64,000 bases of DNA from Archangium sp. GTDB lineage: Bacteria; Myxococcota; Myxococcia; Myxococcales; Myxococcaceae. A program made the translations under genes and the position numbers. Under the pieces are notes generated by a model. That model worked only from the letters and a program-made list of their open reading frames with translations. It was not told where the DNA came from and did no database searches. This document shows positions 54,532 to 62,542 of this stretch, piece by piece. Every line of letters starts with the position of its first letter. The first letter of the stretch is position 1. The stretch spans positions 62,001-126,000 of the forward strand of contig JAUXRX010000019.1 of NCBI GenBank assembly GCA_030681645.1, given 5' to 3'.

Positions 54532-55515
54532 ATGCTCCTTCCTCTCGCGCTCCTGCTGCTCGCGGCCGCCCCCGAGCCTATTGACCTCACCCGCTACGGC
54601 GTCTTCGCCACGGTGGTGGTGCCTGCGGGCGGAACGGTCGAGTCGAACGGCGACGGTCGCGTGGCGGTGTTCCCCAACAAGGGCACCATCCCCACCTGGG
54701 TGGAGATCTCGCGCAACCCGCTGAGCGCGGCGGCGGTGAAGGCGAGGCTCAGCAGCATCGCGTTCACGGTCGATCGCCTCGACCCGAACGGGGACTTCAC
54801 GCTCGCGTGGAATCAGACCCAGGCAGATCGCCGCTCGATTCTGCACGGCCTCGATGAAGGCCGAATCCTCTGCCAGGTGAACGGCACCCAGGTCGAGCAG
54901 TACGACGCGGTCTGCAGGAGCCTGAAGGTCAAGCGCGTGGGTGAGATCGTCCGCGTCGTCGCGCTGGAGGGCCCCTCGCTTGAGAGGTCCAAGGGCTCGT
55001 GGAAGCTCGGCGGGCTGCTGCGGGCCGAGGTCGATGGGCTGCCCGCGCCGAAGGCGAGGTTGTCGATCAACGGAACCGCGCTGGCGCCCTCGAAGCAGCC
55101 CGGGGTGTTCGGGATCGCAGGGGTGGAGGCGAAGCCGGGCGAGCCGCTGCTGCTGGAGTACGCGGCCGCTGGCGCGCGCGGGAAGGTGCTGCTGCCGTGC
55201 CCCGGCGAGCTGAACGTACGCTCGCCGGAGGATCAGTCGCCGATGTCGCCTTCGATGGTGAAGTGGGAGCCGGCGAAGGGCGCCGAGAAGGCCTCGGTGG
55301 AGGTGGCTCCCTACGACGTGGGCGAGCAGGTGGTGCGGCCCGGGGTGGTCCTGGGCTGGGCGAGCGCGACCGATGACGCGATGTCGATCATGTTGCCGAC
55401 CGCGCCCCCGCCGTACCTGGTGACCGTCACGGCTTACGGCCCCGAGCCGAAAGAGCTGCAGGCGCGGCTCTCGTGCAGGGTGGTGGTGAAGCTCGTCACG
55501 CTGCCGAAGCGGTGA
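54532..55515 (+). CDS. exported protein, hypothetical; start codon sits at the intron 3' junction
   Basis: The 327-residue frame starts with the ATG that forms the intron/exon junction. The first 15 residues (MLLPLALLLLAAAPEP) are a signal peptide. The mature part contains LTRYGVFATVVVPAGGTVES, a helix-strand region (RNPLSAAAVKARLSSIAFTV) and a C-terminal beta-rich part (GKVLLPCPGELNVRSPEDQS, PPYLVTVTAYGPEPKELQA). No family was recognised. Removal of the intron restores GCGCATGCTCC, that is, the same ATG joined to the ancestral upstream region. Without splicing the gene lacks its original leader and promoter, so expression probably depends on splicing or intron read-through. Confidence 0.7.
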   Translation: MLLPLALLLLAAAPEPIDLTRYGVFATVVVPAGGTVESNGDGRVAVFPNKGTIPTWVEISRNPLSAAAVKARLSSIAFTVDRLDPNGDFTLAWNQTQADRRSILHGLDEGRILCQVNGTQVEQYDAVCRSLKVKRVGEIVRVVALEGPSLERSKGSWKLGGLLRAEVDGLPAPKARLSINGTALAPSKQPGVFGIAGVEAKPGEPLLLEYAAAGARGKVLLPCPGELNVRSPEDQSPMSPSMVKWEPAKGAEKASVEVAPYDVGEQVVRPGVVLGWASATDDAMSIMLPTAPPPYLVTVTAYGPEPKELQARLSCRVVVKLVTLPKR

Positions 55516-55536
55516 AGAGGCCAGACCGCGAGTCCT

Positions 55537-56068
55537 CTAAAGCCGCAGCGCGACCAACTCACGGCGCAATGCAGCTGAGCGCGTGTGGATGGTGACGCTG
55601 AGCAGGTCGCTGCTCAGGTCCGACGTGCGAATGCCCCAGCGCCACCCAGCCCACCAGCGTGCGGAGGTGAAGAAAGTCCGCCGCGGGCGCAGCAGCATCG
55701 CTCCGACGATCGACCCAATGATCAGCCAGGCACGCACGGCTTTTCGATGGACTGGCTGGCCCAGACCCAGGCCCTCGCCTGACCCAGCCCGAAAACGCAA
55801 CTCCACGCCGACCAGCGCAGGAGTCGCTCGCGCCGGCGATGCGCAGCGCATGACGGGAGTCATCGACTGCGGGGGAAGGCCACAGCGGCTCGGCCGTGAG
55901 CACACCGCATGCGGCGACCGCGCCCACGTACACGGCGCCCGCGACCCAGGACGCCTGAACCGGGCTGTAAACGAATCCCCGCCATCGCCGCCGCCCCTCA
56001 GCAAATCCGCCATGAGTCCGCTCTACCCAAGTCGCAACCCCGAGCATGATGCCGAAAACTCGCGCCAC
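55537..56068 (-). pseudogene. frameshifted membrane protein gene
   Basis: From GTG 56068 the frame reads VARVFGIMLGVATWVERTHG, then VQASWVAGAVYVGAVAACGV. Near 55820-55845 the coding text moves to another frame: ALVGVELRFRAGSGEGLG, AVRAWLIIGSIVGAMLLRPR, TSDLSSDLLSVTIHTRSAAL and the stop at 55537. Two hydrophobic helices are split across the two frames. The gene is probably inactive or mis-assembled. From 56069 to 56305 no gene is seen; this is where the lower-GC island begins. Confidence 0.5.
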
Positions 56069-56305
56069 AAATGGCGCTCAAGGTATTCGACGAGCAATCA
56101 GTGGGACCCCATCAACGCAAGCGTGATGGCGCTAGAGAATGGATCGATGTGGGTGTTTCTTCCCTGACCCATCTCCCAACGCTTGGAGAGCGGCAGTGCT
56201 TGAGCGTCACACTGGAGCACCTCAACACGCGGGCATTCGGCGTCAAAGTACGTGCGGTTGAAAGTGGATGACCGCACCGCCTCGTGACTCTCGTAGACTG
56301 GGTCG

Positions 56306-59300
56306 ATGGCACTTGACCTCCGGATTTTGCCTTTGGAAAAGGCGCTACAAACCCTCAGCAAGGACGGCACATCAAGACGCGTTCAGCTCGAAGCGGAACT
56401 TGCGTTGCGCGACCTGTTAGTCTCGCTGGCTCCCCAAGCCGCGTCCACATGTTCGATGTCGGAACTGATCGAGAACGCAAGTCATGGTGGCAACCTACGG
56501 TTGCTTGCGTTGGTGCTCTTACGAGCGCTTCCCTTTGATGGTTTGCTAAGCACAAATCCCCAAGACGCACTCATTCAGATCCGAACGCTTGAGGCCATCG
56601 AAAAGGGAGCCCCAGATATTTTCAGACAGCACATCGGGTCGGGACGACAGCAGACATTTGAAAAGCTCGAGTCACTGCGAAAGGTGCATTCAGGGACCAC
56701 TGACAGACTGGGCCTTCTTACGGGCCTGCCGGTAATGCACGGGCCATTGCTGTCGCTTCGCCGGGACATACTTCACGCAATCAATGCGAAGACAGTGAGC
56801 GCCTATCTGGCCCCGTTTGGCGGGACAGAACTTGCTTCGAATGCGGAAGCATTGCTGCTTGGGCTCCAAGACCTCAAGGACGTGGTCGGCCACTCATTCG
56901 GTCCGAGACTTCAGCAACTCAGAGACACTATCCAGAGCCAACAGGACTGGGCATTCAAGCACCCGACCTTCTTGACCGAGGGCTTTTATCGCCCATTTCT
57001 CATTAGTTTCGCTGCTGCTACGGCCGCCTTGGACCACGAATCACGAGAGAGATTCAAGTGCACGCTCGACGCGCGGAGTCGAACACTCGAAAAGCGCTAC
57101 CTCCTGGATGAGAACAGAATCACTACAATAACAATTCCTCTAATAAATCACGGCCCCGGTATCGCCTTCGCCGTCTCCGCAACCGTCACCAGCGAAGCAG
57201 CAGCGCTAAGCGTGACGACGTTCCATATTGGCGACATCCAACCCGGTGACTTCGCACTGACGGTTGCATTAGTGCCGAGCAAAAACCTCCACAGCCTTCG
57301 ACTCGACATAGCGCTGGAATGGGAAGTACCTGGGGTGACGGCAAAATCGAAAGCCAATACCGACGTGACAGTAAATGCTCAGTCCACAGGAATCGACTGG
57401 TCGCAGTTGTCCTTGAAAGATCCATACAACTCAAACATCGCGGAGGGCGCCGATTTCGTTGGCCGCAGGGAGAAACTCAGTGCGCTAACAAGTCGCCTAA
57501 GCAAGGACCGCATGCAGTCCTCATACATCACCGGACAGAAGCGTGTCGGCAAGAGTTCGCTGGCCATGGCAGTCATGTCCAAACTGAACAGTGCGACGAC
57601 TCGATTCCTCTATCTTGAATATGGCGAATTCGCACACACAGAACCAACGCGGACACTAAAGGCGCTTGCGCACAAGATTTCCGACTTTCTCGCGACCTCG
57701 CTTCCGCAAGGGTTCTCGGTCGGCGAACTGGACTTCCAAGGGACATTGGCGCCCATCACGGTGCTGGCCGATCACTTGCTCAGGCTGACGCCAGCCACGA
57801 AATTCATCATAGTAATTGATGAGTTCGACGAAATCCCCGCAGAACTCTACAGGGTCGGTCCGCTCGCTGAGACATTCTTCTCGAACATCAGAACGATCAG
57901 CGGCAAGAAGAACATGGCGTTCGTGCTGGTTGGTGGTGAGAACATGCCATTTATTGTCGCGGCACAAGGCGATCAGATGAACAAGTTCGTCCGCGAGTCG
58001 CTGAACTACTTCTCTCGTATTGATGAGTGGGAAGACTTCACTCAACTGGTTCATGCGCCGGTCGCGAAGACGGGTCTAAGTTGGCATGACAGCGCCATAA
58101 ACGCAGTATTCGACATGACGCTTGGTCATCCATACTACGCAAAGCTGCTGTGTTCTCGAGTGTACTCGCGAGCCATCTCGGAGAAGGACGGAGATATTAC
58201 GGCCGCAGAGGTGGTTCGCGCGTACACCCAACTTGTCTCTGATCTCGACGTAAACTCGTTCGCGCATTTGTGGAAGGATGGCGTGCAGGGCTCCCGAGAG
58301 GAAGTTGAGGCGGTCGGAATGCGTCGCTGCCGGCTACTAGTCGCGATGGGTCGGCTCATGCGCGCGGGGATCGAACTGAAGCGAGAGGCGGTCATAGAGG
58401 CAGCTGGATCGGTTGGACTTGTGAAGCACGAGATACTGCCGATTCTTACCGACTTCTGCCGACGAGGTGTCTTGGAAGACAATGGTGAATCCTATGAGTT
58501 CTTGGTGCCGCTGTTCAGAGACTGGACGAAACAGTCCGGCATCAATCGGCTTATAACTGACGATCTCGGGACAGAGTTGGCGGAGAGCGCGCAACGGGCG
58601 GAAGACAAGGCTTTCGTGAACGACGGCGAGATCGCGGACGTCGTCAATCAATGGACCGCATATCGAGGCCGAACGTTGTCCGTACCGGATGTCAGGCTGT
58701 GGTTAGAGCAATTCGGTGCGTTCAGTCGGCAAAGACTGGCCTTTAAATTGTTGCAGCAACTCAGGTTTGTCTCGGAGCAGGAGATTCGTGAGAAGTTGCG
58801 GCTTGCTCACTCCTTGGTGCTCAAATCCATCCCCGAGTTCGTTCGGAAATCACGTGCCGATAGGCGGCAGGACGTTGTTGTTACGTACATCGACGGCCCC
58901 GCCAAAAGCGGACAGTACTACGCATCACGCTATGCCGAAGAGAACTTCATCGCGAGCAGCGCCGTTCTGGAGATCAGCGGCTTCGAAAAGGGATTGGAAA
59001 GACTCGAGACAACCTCGGGGCACAGTGCAAACGGGCTCGTCATCGTGGACGATTTTGTGGGCACGGGTCGCTCACTGACCGGCAATCTCGAGAAGTTCTT
59101 GGAGCGCGAGCGCGCGACGATTCTCAGCAGAAGTATGTCAGTCGTGGTGGTCGTCCTGGCCGCAACACCAGAAGGTGAGCGTCACTTGCGCGCCGGCCTC
59201 GCGACCCTTGGCGTGCCTAAGGTTGACTTGCGCGTCTGTGAGCCGCTCGGGCCAAGTCATTTCGCATTTGCCGAAAAGAACGGCAATTGGCTGGATGAAG

Positions 59301-59491
59301 GAGAACGCGCCCGAGCGAAGGCGATGTGCATCGAACTGGGTGTTCAACTTGCTCGGGACAGCCCTCTTGGGTTTGGTGACCAAGGACTGCTGCTCGTATT
59401 CCCGCAGACCTGCCCGAACAATACCCTCCCGGTTCTTCACGCCGAGAAGCGGGGGCATTGGCGGCCTCTCTTCCCTCGTCCGAAGAACTAA
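56306..59491 (+). CDS. ATPase-phosphoribosyltransferase fusion protein (ORC/STAND-like NTPase plus PRTase-CE-type domain)
   Basis: The protein has 1061 residues. Residues 1-265 are an all-helical N-terminal region. Residues about 272-358 are beta-rich and Ig-like (TITIPLINHGPGIAF). FVGR at 384-387 opens an ORC/CDC6-like AAA+ or STAND ATPase: Walker A GQKRVGKSS at 410-418, Walker B FIIVIDEFDEIP at 500-511, then a winged-helix-like lid (about 610-740). Residues about 790-1061 form a PRTase domain: VVVTYIDGPAKSGQYYASRY, the PRPP loop VIVDDFVGTGRSL at 912-924, and the characteristic tail LLVFPQTCPNNTLPV and HWRPLFPR. PRTase domains of this kind are known from bacterial conflict systems. Codon usage and GC are unlike the host. 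Substrate and trigger are unknown. Confidence 0.85.
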   Translation: MALDLRILPLEKALQTLSKDGTSRRVQLEAELALRDLLVSLAPQAASTCSMSELIENASHGGNLRLLALVLLRALPFDGLLSTNPQDALIQIRTLEAIEKGAPDIFRQHIGSGRQQTFEKLESLRKVHSGTTDRLGLLTGLPVMHGPLLSLRRDILHAINAKTVSAYLAPFGGTELASNAEALLLGLQDLKDVVGHSFGPRLQQLRDTIQSQQDWAFKHPTFLTEGFYRPFLISFAAATAALDHESRERFKCTLDARSRTLEKRYLLDENRITTITIPLINHGPGIAFAVSATVTSEAAALSVTTFHIGDIQPGDFALTVALVPSKNLHSLRLDIALEWEVPGVTAKSKANTDVTVNAQSTGIDWSQLSLKDPYNSNIAEGADFVGRREKLSALTSRLSKDRMQSSYITGQKRVGKSSLAMAVMSKLNSATTRFLYLEYGEFAHTEPTRTLKALAHKISDFLATSLPQGFSVGELDFQGTLAPITVLADHLLRLTPATKFIIVIDEFDEIPAELYRVGPLAETFFSNIRTISGKKNMAFVLVGGENMPFIVAAQGDQMNKFVRESLNYFSRIDEWEDFTQLVHAPVAKTGLSWHDSAINAVFDMTLGHPYYAKLLCSRVYSRAISEKDGDITAAEVVRAYTQLVSDLDVNSFAHLWKDGVQGSREEVEAVGMRRCRLLVAMGRLMRAGIELKREAVIEAAGSVGLVKHEILPILTDFCRRGVLEDNGESYEFLVPLFRDWTKQSGINRLITDDLGTELAESAQRAEDKAFVNDGEIADVVNQWTAYRGRTLSVPDVRLWLEQFGAFSRQRLAFKLLQQLRFVSEQEIREKLRLAHSLVLKSIPEFVRKSRADRRQDVVVTYIDGPAKSGQYYASRYAEENFIASSAVLEISGFEKGLERLETTSGHSANGLVIVDDFVGTGRSLTGNLEKFLERERATILSRSMSVVVVVLAATPEGERHLRAGLATLGVPKVDLRVCEPLGPSHFAFAEKNGNWLDEGERARAKAMCIELGVQLARDSPLGFGDQGLLLVFPQTCPNNTLPVLHAEKRGHWRPLFPRPKN

Positions 59492-59624
59492 AGCTAACTC
59501 AGTGACAGAACTGTCGGAGACCGTCCACTGCAGGCCTCACCACTCCTTCACCGACGCCTCGCTGTTCACCGCCCGGCACGAACGACACCGAGCGCTCGGC
59601 GCCTTCTCGTAAGGCCCTTCGAGA

Positions 59625-60890
59625 TCACATTTCGTCCACCTGAAAGACGAGGGTCCTCCGTCCTGGGTAGTCTCGAAAACGCATCTCCTTCCCTCGTCCC
59701 GGCGCGCTGTCGACCTCGGCTCTTGGAAGCGTGAACGCGGCGCGGTCCTTCGCCCCCTTGGGTTGGGCGCCAATAAAGGACCGTTCCTCTCCTACCGCCC
59801 AACCTGCAAGCGAGTTGCACTGCTTCGAGAAGTAGAAGCGTCCTTCCAGGCAGAGCATTCCGCCATCGAGTTCTGCAGGGCCCCCAGTCCTGCGCACCCT
59901 CAAGGGAGGGGGAACTAGCAGTTCGTACTCGTAGCCGCGAGGGAACACGGTCGGCCTGGCGGCCCTGTCATCGGCGCGACTGATTTGAAGAGCGCCAAGG
60001 CCATGATGCTGAATGAATCCCCCGTCGGCTGGGAGTGAGTCGCAATCGATGCTCAGTCCGACACCATTGCGAACAACATCGATGAAGTCGTTCTCCAATA
60101 CGAAGAGAATGACTCCGGCATCCCCGTTTGCCCGCAGCTTGGCTATGCGTCTTCCTTCCCAGAAGTGAACGAGTTCGACTTCGTCTGTGCCAGCGAACGT
60201 TGGAGGCGCCGCCCTAATGCTGAGCAGTCCATCCGCATGAAAGATAAGTCGATTATTTCGACAAACAACCCAACGCCTTTCGTCTATTGCCAGCGTTTCT
60301 GGCACACCGTTTCCCACTGTCCCCGCGACTATCCCCGCGTCCGACGCACCGAGCCTCCATTCTGGCCGACGATATCCGGCGGGCGGGCCGGCATCTCCCT
60401 CCTGCGTAGGGTGAGACTGCTTGTCGACCAAGACAGGCAGGGGGCTTGGCGCCAGCGTACTTTGAATTGGTTGACGGGCAGCGGGCAGCTGAGACGGCTG
60501 GACATTGGGTGGCGCGGGCGGTGGTGATTCCGAGGTCGCCCTCGCCATGGGTTCCGCAGGTTCGCACTCGATGCGATCAAGGGTCATGCTTCGCACGCCG
60601 TGCATGCAGACGTTACGCCACGGGCGGCATGCGAATGCACAGTCGGCCACCTGACCGCAGACAAATGATAGCCCCGCGGTTCCTCCTGCGCCTCTTCCCA
60701 AGCAATCTGAGAGTGCATTTACAGTTAGATCAACTGAAGAACCGACCGGGCAGTTCGCCTCCGTGCCGTGCTGCACGCAGGCAAGTTGAATTTGTGTAGG
60801 CGGTCCGACCGTGGAGCGAAAGACCCAGAACACCGCAACGATGGCAACGAGCACAGCGACTATCAAGAATCGGAGGTTCGCGCTGTTCAT
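59625..60890 (-). CDS. membrane-anchored Cys-rich protein, paralogue of the upstream gene
   Basis: The protein has 421 residues. One N-terminal helix (FLIVAVLVAIVAVFWVFRST) anchors it. The Cys-rich domain follows: IQLACVQHGTEANCPVG, DCLGRGAGG, FVCGQVADCAFACRPW, VCMHGVRSMTLDRIEC, about eight Cys in the first 105 residues. A Pro-rich linker (about 110-170) leads to a 250-residue C-terminal domain with ERRWVVCRNNRLIFHADGLL, ELVHFWEGRRIAKLRANGDA and GGMLCLEGRFYFSKQCNSLA. No family was recognised. Its start codon overlaps the stop of the upstream paralogue by one base. It converges with the ATPase-PRTase gene. Confidence 0.65.
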   Translation of the reverse strand: MNSANLRFLIVAVLVAIVAVFWVFRSTVGPPTQIQLACVQHGTEANCPVGSSVDLTVNALSDCLGRGAGGTAGLSFVCGQVADCAFACRPWRNVCMHGVRSMTLDRIECEPAEPMARATSESPPPAPPNVQPSQLPAARQPIQSTLAPSPLPVLVDKQSHPTQEGDAGPPAGYRRPEWRLGASDAGIVAGTVGNGVPETLAIDERRWVVCRNNRLIFHADGLLSIRAAPPTFAGTDEVELVHFWEGRRIAKLRANGDAGVILFVLENDFIDVVRNGVGLSIDCDSLPADGGFIQHHGLGALQISRADDRAARPTVFPRGYEYELLVPPPLRVRRTGGPAELDGGMLCLEGRFYFSKQCNSLAGWAVGEERSFIGAQPKGAKDRAAFTLPRAEVDSAPGRGKEMRFRDYPGRRTLVFQVDEM

Positions 60891-61252
60891 CAGAGGGGCG
60901 GCGCCGCATTACACTCGAGCAGCGTAGCGGTGAGCGTCTTCACCCCATGGGGACAGAATCCAGGAACTGGACGGCACATGTACTTGCACTCGCCTCTGAA
61001 TCCGCAGACACCAGTTACCTTCCCTCCCTTCCGCTCTACTGACCCCTCGCCCGCGGCAGAACAGTCCTGTCCGGCGAATGTGCTCGCATCAAGGGCCGCC
61101 CCAACCGGACATGCGTCGGCCTTCATGGTGCCGATACAGGCAAGTTGAATCTCAGATGGCGGTGGCGCTGTTGTTCGGTAGATCCAGAAGACCGCTACGC
61201 CTGCCAGCAAGACCGCCACAACCACGACCACCACTCCCGTAGGCTTCTTCAT
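60890..61252 (-). CDS. short membrane-anchored Cys-rich protein
   Basis: The 120-residue start MKKPTGVVVVVVAVLLAG is preferred over an open frame that continues upstream. One membrane helix is followed by a domain equivalent to the start of its downstream paralogue: SEIQLACIGTMKADACPVGA, DCSAAGEG, GVCGFRGECKYMCRPVPGFC, HGVKTLTATLLEC. The Cys spacing (about eight Cys) is conserved between the two. It is exported or inner-membrane-anchored with the Cys domain outside. The pair lies in the low-GC island beside the ATPase-PRTase gene. Confidence 0.65.
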   Translation of the reverse strand: MKKPTGVVVVVVAVLLAGVAVFWIYRTTAPPPSEIQLACIGTMKADACPVGAALDASTFAGQDCSAAGEGSVERKGGKVTGVCGFRGECKYMCRPVPGFCPHGVKTLTATLLECNAAPPL

Positions 61253-61299
61253 GAACGGCAAACTACCAAAGGACTGTCTCGGCTCCACTTGAAAGCCGG

Positions 61300-61504
61300 A
61301 CCCATCGGTAGCGGCAAGGACGCACCTTGCTTTGGGCATCGAGGCAGCCAGACAGCGGCACCCCGTCGGCTTCGGGGCGCGGCGGATCTCGTGAGGACGC
61401 TGATCGGAGCACGCGACAGGCGAATGCGCGTGGATCTGCTCGTCATCGACGAGCTCCGACCGATGGGAGGCGAGATGCTCTTCAACGCAATCGCCAACCG
61501 CTAG
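61300..61504 (+). pseudogene. istB: remnant of an IS21-family istB helper ATPase
   Basis: The frame ending at 61504 reads GPIGSGKDAPCFGHRGS, then ADLVRTLIGARDRRM and VDLLVIDELRPMGGEMLFNA with IANR. These match IstB: the Walker A GPxGxGK, the 'LxxARD' helix and the Walker B LLVIDELG with GGELLF. Start and middle parts are scrambled or deleted, and no istA or terminal inverted repeats were found. It is evidence of past transposition at the island edge. From 61505 to 61744 a 65-residue minus-strand frame ending at 61501 may be a small gene, listed separately. Confidence 0.7.
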
Positions 61505-61698
61505 TCAGGAGAGAAAGAGCGAGTGATGGCCAGGCTGTCGAGCTGTGCGGTCGTCAGCTTCTCGTCGCCCGCGAACACCCTTTGGGCCGCGCCGAGAACG
61601 GCAGCACGCAGAGACCCTCCTGTAGGCACACAGTCTTGTCGTGGGTCCAAGTTTCGGTCGGCCAACTTGCCATCGTCGCCCCAAACCCGTGCTACCAC
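61501..61698 (-). CDS. possible small gene between the IS remnant and the DUF5131 gene
   Basis: A 65-residue frame from GTG 61698 reads VVARVWGDDGKLADRNLDPR, then QDCVPTGGSLRAAVLGAAQR and ends SLAITRSFSPD. Composition is protein-like but no start signal or family is evident, and it may be the tail of a gene truncated by the transposition. Low confidence. Confidence 0.3.
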   Translation of the reverse strand: MVARVWGDDGKLADRNLDPRQDCVPTGGSLRAAVLGAAQRVFAGDEKLTTAQLDSLAITRSFSPD

Positions 61699-61744
61699 GC
61701 CGAACTCGGGGTATGTTTCGGCTGAACATCCTTTCAGGGGAGCT

Positions 61745-62542
61745 ATGGCTGCTACTTCCGCAATCGAGTGGACCGATGCAACATGGAACCCTGTCCGGGG
61801 GTGCACGAAGGTCAGCCCCGGCTGCAAGCACTGCTACGCCGAAACGCTGGCGGAGCGGTTCCGGGGCGTCCCCGATCACCCCTACGAGCAGGGCTTCGAC
61901 TTGCGCCTTGTCCCCGAAAAGCTCGCCGAGCCGCTGCGGTGGCCAAAGTCGAAGATGGTCTTCGTCAACTCGATGAGCGACCTCTTCCACGACAAGGTCT
62001 CTGATGACTACATTGCCTCGGTCGCCGACGTCATGGTGGCCGCGAACTGGCACACGTTCCAAGTGCTCACAAAGAGGTCCACGCGCCTCCGCGATCTGCT
62101 CAAGGGGCCGCTCGCGACGGCCGCGACCGCAAAGCACATCTGGTGGGGTGTGAGCGTGGAAGACAGGAAGTACGGAGTACCGCGCATCAGGGACCTCCGT
62201 GGTGCGCCAGCCACCACGCGCTTCCTTTCGGTTGAGCCATTGCTGGAGGACCTCGGCCCGCTCGACCTGCGCGGCATTCACTGGGTCATCGTCGGAGGCG
62301 AGAGCGGTGCCGGTGCCCGCCCGATGGAGAAGAGTTGGGTGACGTCGATCAGGGATCAGTGCCGCAGTGCCGAGGTCCCCTTCTTCTTCAAGCAATGGGG
62401 AGGTATCCGGAAGGGGCTGACTGGTCGCCGGCTCGAAGGCCGCACCCACAGTGAGTTCCCTGCCCTTGGGCGGCAGCTTGTTGATTTCGCTACCAGACGT
62501 GCCGTGCTGGAGAGGTTCGAGGCGGCGTTGGGGGCTGCGTGA
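61745..62542 (+). CDS. DUF5131 family (phage Gp37/Gp68-like) three-Cys-motif protein
   Basis: The protein has 265 residues; AGGGGAG lies just before the ATG. Near the N-terminus, IEWTDATWNPVRGC then TKVSPGCKHCYAE gives Cys20-x6-Cys27-x2-Cys30, the radical-SAM-like three-Cys motif of this family. Later segments are KMVFVNSMSDLFHD, WHTFQVLTKRSTRL, HIWWGVSVEDRKYGVPRI, FLSVEPLLEDLGPL, WVIVGGESGAGARPM and PFFFKQWGG, all family hallmarks. It probably binds an Fe-S cluster and SAM. The stop codon overlaps the start of the TcmP gene (GTGA), the expected partnership. Substrate is unknown. Confidence 0.92.
   Translation: MAATSAIEWTDATWNPVRGCTKVSPGCKHCYAETLAERFRGVPDHPYEQGFDLRLVPEKLAEPLRWPKSKMVFVNSMSDLFHDKVSDDYIASVADVMVAANWHTFQVLTKRSTRLRDLLKGPLATAATAKHIWWGVSVEDRKYGVPRIRDLRGAPATTRFLSVEPLLEDLGPLDLRGIHWVIVGGESGAGARPMEKSWVTSIRDQCRSAEVPFFFKQWGGIRKGLTGRRLEGRTHSEFPALGRQLVDFATRRAVLERFEAALGAA

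Larger units (their letters stand above)
52512..54534 (+). mobile_element. group II intron (retroelement) with reverse transcriptase ORF
   Basis: The 5' end is GTGCG at 52512, the consensus start of bacterial group II introns. Domain I structure is suggested by CCTGCGGGTGAAAGTCCCGT, typical of this class. Domain IV carries the reverse transcriptase gene. Domain V is at 54441-54475 and domain VI at about 54480-54533 (GGTGGGGG pairing with CCCCC and CCACC, leaving an unpaired A), with the 3' end in CCACCTAT/G. Both flanks carry ATG (GCGCATG before GTGCG; CCACCTATG at the end), so the exact boundary is ambiguous by up to three bases; every choice gives the same ligated exon GCGCATGCTCC. It is about 2.0 kb and appears intact. 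Confidence 0.85.

Noticed and set aside
53070..59491. The RT gene and the PRTase gene as a retron with a PRTase effector.
   Set aside because: The RT has group II maturase features and an associated domain V, and a complete secreted-protein gene plus a broken gene lie between the two. No msr/msd-like structure was seen near the PRTase gene.
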